This document shows, in pieces, positions 6,890-8,903 of a stretch of 8,903 bases of DNA. The stretch comes from Belnapia sp. Lineage in GTDB: Bacteria; Pseudomonadota; Alphaproteobacteria; Acetobacterales; Acetobacteraceae. The position numbers were made by a program, and so were the translations under genes. The notes beneath the pieces were generated by a model. It was given only the letters and a program-made list of their open reading frames with translations. It did not search any database and was not told the DNA's origin. Every line of letters starts with the position of its first letter. Position 1 is the stretch's first letter. The stretch is taken from the NCBI GenBank assembly GCA_028291445.1, contig JAQGIA010000420.1, positions 1-8,903 of the forward strand, read 5' to 3'.

Positions 6890-7372
6890 CTATTCCAGCA
6901 GGATCTCGCCACGCATGCCGTGATCCGCATGGGTGCTGCCATCCGCCAGCCGGATGCCGCAGCGCAGGTCGGTGAAGCGCCCGGCCTGCACCGGCACGAA
7001 CCACCATTCGGCGCTGCTGCCGGGATGCACCTCGATCTCCCGGATGGCGCCCTTGATCTCGGCCAGGATGCGGTCGCGTCCATCCGGACCGGACTGGGTC
7101 AACTGCACCTTGCGGGTCCAGATGCTGGCGGCGAAGCCATCCGAGGTGAAGTAATGCGCATCCGGGCTGCGGTTGCGCAGCACCAGCTTGTACAGCTTGC
7201 CGATTTCGAAGCGCAGCCGGTCCGGCACCATCAGGTGGCGGCCGTCGGTCGTGCCCAGTTCGACCACCACCTCGATCAGCGGCTGGCGTGACAGATCGGC
7301 CGCCCCCGCCGCGCGCGCCATCACCGCCGTCGCGCCCAGCGCCAGCATTCCACGCCTGCCGATCCTGCCCAT
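6890..7372 (-). CDS. Exported cupredoxin-like protein
   Basis: This 160-residue protein starts with MGRIGRRGMLALG, a Tat-like twin-arginine signal (R7-R8, with Gly rather than Ser/Thr before it), and a probable cleavage after about A25. The mature part looks like a single cupredoxin beta-barrel: LYKLVLRNRSPDAHYF with a candidate copper ligand H73, then FVPVQAGRFTDLRCG with C138, then HADHGM with H148 and M153. This matches the His...Cys...His...Met order of type 1 copper sites, but the Cys-to-His loop is longer than usual. The ATG at 7372 is preferred over one at 7408, because AAGGAAA lies 5 nt upstream and the signal peptide then has normal length. The protein is probably periplasmic, in electron transfer or copper handling. 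It has no obvious link to the peptide genes, which it meets tail to tail. A non-copper-binding cupredoxin-fold protein is the alternative. Confidence 0.8.
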   Translation of the reverse strand: MGRIGRRGMLALGATAVMARAAGAADLSRQPLIEVVVELGTTDGRHLMVPDRLRFEIGKLYKLVLRNRSPDAHYFTSDGFAASIWTRKVQLTQSGPDGRDRILAEIKGAIREIEVHPGSSAEWWFVPVQAGRFTDLRCGIRLADGSTHADHGMRGEILLE

Positions 7373-7377
7373 ACTGC

Positions 7378-7384
7378 TTTCCTT
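7378..7384 (-). promoter_or_regulatory. Shine-Dalgarno of the cupredoxin-like gene
   Basis: The minus strand reads AAGGAAA, 5 nt before the ATG at 7372. It favours this start over the in-frame ATG at 7408, which lies inside the palindrome described next. Confidence 0.7.
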
Positions 7385-7401
7385 GGAAATATCCGCAGAG
7401 C

Positions 7402-7415
7402 TGTTCAATTGAACA
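7402..7415. promoter_or_regulatory. Perfect 14-bp palindrome, candidate operator
   Basis: TGTTCAATTGAACA is a perfect inverted repeat with no spacer. It lies 30 bp upstream of the cupredoxin-like start, between that gene and the promoter-like hexamers. A dimeric helix-turn-helix repressor site is the natural reading. It does not match the alphaproteobacterial LexA box (GAAC-N7-GAAC) or the FNR box (TTGAT-N4-ATCAA). The cognate regulator is unknown and no regulator gene lies in the window. Confidence 0.45.
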
Positions 7416-7545
7416 TCTCTTTAGACTTTGTTGTTTGTAATCAGTATTTTATACCCTGCCTTGTGGAAGGCTGTCGGGCAATCCGCAACCTTCGCGGTAT
7501 TTTCATATTGATTTTGCAATGGAATGGCGCCATGGTTTGTTGCAG

Positions 7546-8903
7546 ATGTCCATTTCCCGGGTCGCCACCTTCGCCTTCTCCGGCATCGAAGCCGTCCCGG
7601 TCGAGGTGCAGGTGCAGCTCGCTCCCGGCATGCCCGCCTTCCTCGTCGTCGGCTTGCCGGACAAGGCGGTGGGCGAAAGCCGGGAAAGGGTGCGGGCGGC
7701 GCTGGTCGGCCTCGGCCTCTCGCTGCCGCCGAAGCGCGTGCTGGTCAATTTGGCCCCGGCGGATATCGCCAAGGAAGGCTCGCATTTCGATCTGCCCATA
7801 GCGCTCGCGGTGCTGGCCGCCATGGACATCCTGCCGCGCGAAGAAATCGCCGGTTACGCGGCGCTCGGCGAGCTGTCGCTCGATGGCAGCATCAACCCGG
7901 TCGCCGGTGTGCTCCCGGCGGCGCTCGGCGCCTCAGCCCGCGACCTGGGGCTGATCTGCCCGGCCAGCCAGGGCGGCGAGGCTGCCTGGGCGGGGCGGGT
8001 CGAGGTGCTGGCGGCGCCCGACCTGCTGGCGCTGATGAACCATTTCCGCGGCACCCAGGTCCTGTCCCCGCCGGAGCCGCCGCTGCCGGAGGCCACCCTC
8101 CCCCGCGGCCCCTGCCTCTCGGAGGTGAAGGGTCAGGAGAGCGCCAAGCGGGCTTTGGAGGTCGCCGCCGCCGGGGGGCACAACCTGCTGCTCTGCGGCC
8201 CGCCCGGCGCCGGCAAATCCATGCTCGCCGCGCGGCTGCCCGGCCTGCTGCCGGACCTCTCCCCGGCCGAGGCGCTGGAGGTCAGCATGGTGCATTCCGT
8301 CGCCGGCCTGCTGCGCGGTGGCCGTCTGGTGATCCGCCCGCCCTTCCGCGAGCCGCATCATTCGGCCAGCCAGCCGGCGCTGATCGGCGGCGGCGGCCGG
8401 GCCCGGCCAGGGGAGATCAGCCTCGCCCACCACGGGGTGCTGTTCCTCGACGAATGGCCGGAATTTCCGCGCGCCGCGCTGGAGGCCTTACGCCAGCCGA
8501 TGGAGACCGGTCGCACCACCATCAGCCGGGCCAACGCCCATATCACCTACCCTGCCCGCTTCCAGCTCATCGCCGCGATGAATCCCTGCCGCTGCGGCTA
8601 CCTCGGCGACCTGCCGCGCGAATGCGGCCGGGCACCGCGCTGCGGCGAGGATTACCAGATGCGCCTCTCCGGCCCGCTGCTGGACCGGATGGACCTGGCG
8701 ATCGAGGTTGCCCCGGTACCAGCCAGCGAGCTGGGCCGTGCCCCGGCCGGGGAGACCAGCGCGGTCGTCGCCGCCCGCATCCAGGCCGCCCGCCACCGCC
8801 AGCGCGCCCGCTACGGTGCCGATGGCCCGCGTTGCAATGCCGCCGCCGAGGGCGCCGCGCTGGAGGCCTTACGCCAGCCGATGGAGACCGGTCGCACCAC
8901 CAT
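7546..8903 (+). CDS. comM: ComM/YifB family AAA+ ATPase (magnesium chelatase-like), 3' end altered or beyond window
   Basis: ComM is a hexameric AAA+ helicase that promotes branch migration during natural transformation; it is widespread even in species not known to be competent. The N-terminal ChlI-like domain (about 1-170) has VATFAFSGIEA, VVGLPDKAVGESRERVRAAL and VNLAPADIAKEGSHFDLPIAL. The AAA+ domain has Walker A GPPGAGKS (218-225) and Walker B VLFLDE (298-303). It continues with the family's cysteine cluster NPCRCGYLGD...C...C and SGPLLDRMDL with the probable arginine finger. Family members usually have DELPEF after Walker B; here it is DEWPEF. Only 452 codons are visible, against about 500 for the family. 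The last 17 residues repeat residues near 310-326 instead of giving the expected C-terminal domain. An in-frame ATG at 7519 would add nine residues; neither start has a good Shine-Dalgarno, and 7546 gives the usual family N-terminus. Confidence 0.92.
   Translation, partial: MSISRVATFAFSGIEAVPVEVQVQLAPGMPAFLVVGLPDKAVGESRERVRAALVGLGLSLPPKRVLVNLAPADIAKEGSHFDLPIALAVLAAMDILPREEIAGYAALGELSLDGSINPVAGVLPAALGASARDLGLICPASQGGEAAWAGRVEVLAAPDLLALMNHFRGTQVLSPPEPPLPEATLPRGPCLSEVKGQESAKRALEVAAAGGHNLLLCGPPGAGKSMLAARLPGLLPDLSPAEALEVSMVHSVAGLLRGGRLVIRPPFREPHHSASQPALIGGGGRARPGEISLAHHGVLFLDEWPEFPRAALEALRQPMETGRTTISRANAHITYPARFQLIAAMNPCRCGYLGDLPRECGRAPRCGEDYQMRLSGPLLDRMDLAIEVAPVPASELGRAPAGETSAVVAARIQAARHRQRARYGADGPRCNAAAEGAALEALRQPMETGRTT
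8471..8522 (+). repeat. 52-bp direct repeat, copy 1 (inside comM, after Walker B)
   Basis: This is the native-looking copy. It encodes AALEALRQPMETGRTT, the segment that follows Walker B in ComM proteins, and continues with the expected ISRAN. It is identical over 52 bases to the last 52 bases of the window. Confidence 0.95.
8852..8903 (+). repeat. 52-bp direct repeat, copy 2 (window end, same reading frame)
   Basis: This copy is exactly identical to 8471-8522, at an offset of 381 bp (127 codons), and therefore in the same reading frame. The bases before the two copies differ (c at 8470, g at 8851), so the left boundary is sharp. The right boundary is the window end. The copy sits where the ComM C-terminal domain should start, so it is either a duplication breakpoint or an assembly artefact. 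Confidence 0.95.

Larger units (their letters stand above)
7373..7545. promoter_or_regulatory. AT-rich divergent intergenic region with overlapping promoter-like elements
   Basis: This spacer between the cupredoxin-like gene and comM is far richer in A/T than any other part of the window, especially 7404-7455 and 7497-7520. On the minus strand TATAAA at 7448-7453 is a good -10 match for the cupredoxin-like gene. On the plus strand TTGTTG (7429-7434) followed after 16 bp by TATACC (7451-7456) is a possible comM promoter. The two -10 candidates occupy the same bases. I see no small open frame with a credible ribosome site and no riboswitch fold that I can recognise. Confidence 0.4.

Noticed and set aside
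7401..7416. Palindrome considered as an enterobacterial-type LexA box (CTGT-N8-ACAG)
   Set aside because: The right end reads ACAT instead of ACAG, and alphaproteobacterial LexA uses a direct-repeat GAAC-N7-GAAC site, so an SOS assignment is not justified.
7458..7471. Small hairpin GCCTT-GTGG-AAGGC in the AT-rich spacer as a terminator or riboswitch element
   Set aside because: The stem is only five base pairs with no T-tract, and no larger conserved fold is apparent.
7441..7785. Minus-strand open frame overlapping the intergenic region and the comM start
   Set aside because: Most of it is antisense to the conserved ComM N-terminus, with no ribosome site and no recognisable domain.
1..8903. 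CRISPR array, tRNA or rRNA genes, transposase or prophage genes
   Set aside because: No regularly spaced repeats, tRNA-like cloverleaf, rRNA sequence or mobile-element protein was seen on either strand. The only sizeable repeat is the 52-bp pair in comM.

Overview
The window reads as a GC-rich chromosomal segment of a proteobacterium. It is most likely an alphaproteobacterium of the Rhodospirillales/Acetobacteraceae type. This is an inference from base composition, codon use (nearly all G/C at third positions) and gene style, not from a marker gene. I see no tRNA, rRNA, CRISPR array, insertion sequence or phage gene.

Left half (1-4751, minus strand): a complete-looking dipeptide/oligopeptide (Dpp/Opp-type) ABC import operon. 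In transcription order it has a Tat-type exported family 5 substrate-binding protein (4751-3162), a DppB-like permease (3162-2176), a DppC-like permease (2179-1334) and one long ATP-binding protein carrying two nucleotide-binding domains in tandem (1337 to beyond the left edge). All three junctions overlap by 1-4 bases (TGATG or ATGA), so the genes should be translationally coupled.

Middle (4836-6874, plus strand): a divergent two-gene unit separated from the importer by only 84 bp. It encodes an acetylpolyamine-amidohydrolase/class II HDAC-like zinc deacetylase and a membrane-dipeptidase-family (peptidase M19) metallopeptidase, joined by another TGATG overlap. The working model is import of small peptides, acylated peptides or polyamine conjugates by the ABC system, followed by deacylation and peptide-bond hydrolysis in the cytoplasm. 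The substrate is not known. Several residues that shape the substrate tunnel of the characterised acetylpolyamine amidohydrolase appear changed here.

Right part (6890-8903): a small exported cupredoxin-like protein on the minus strand converges on the dipeptidase. A strikingly AT-rich divergent intergenic region follows (about 7373-7545), holding a perfect 14-bp palindrome and overlapping promoter-like hexamers. Then comes a ComM/YifB-family AAA+ ATPase on the plus strand that runs off the right edge.

The most unusual sequence signal is at the extreme right. The last 52 bases of the window (8852-8903) are an exact, in-frame copy of 8471-8522, the segment just after the ComM Walker B motif. 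They stand where the ordinary ComM C-terminal domain should begin. This is either the start of a 381-bp in-frame tandem duplication or, more likely, an assembly-graph artefact at a contig end.
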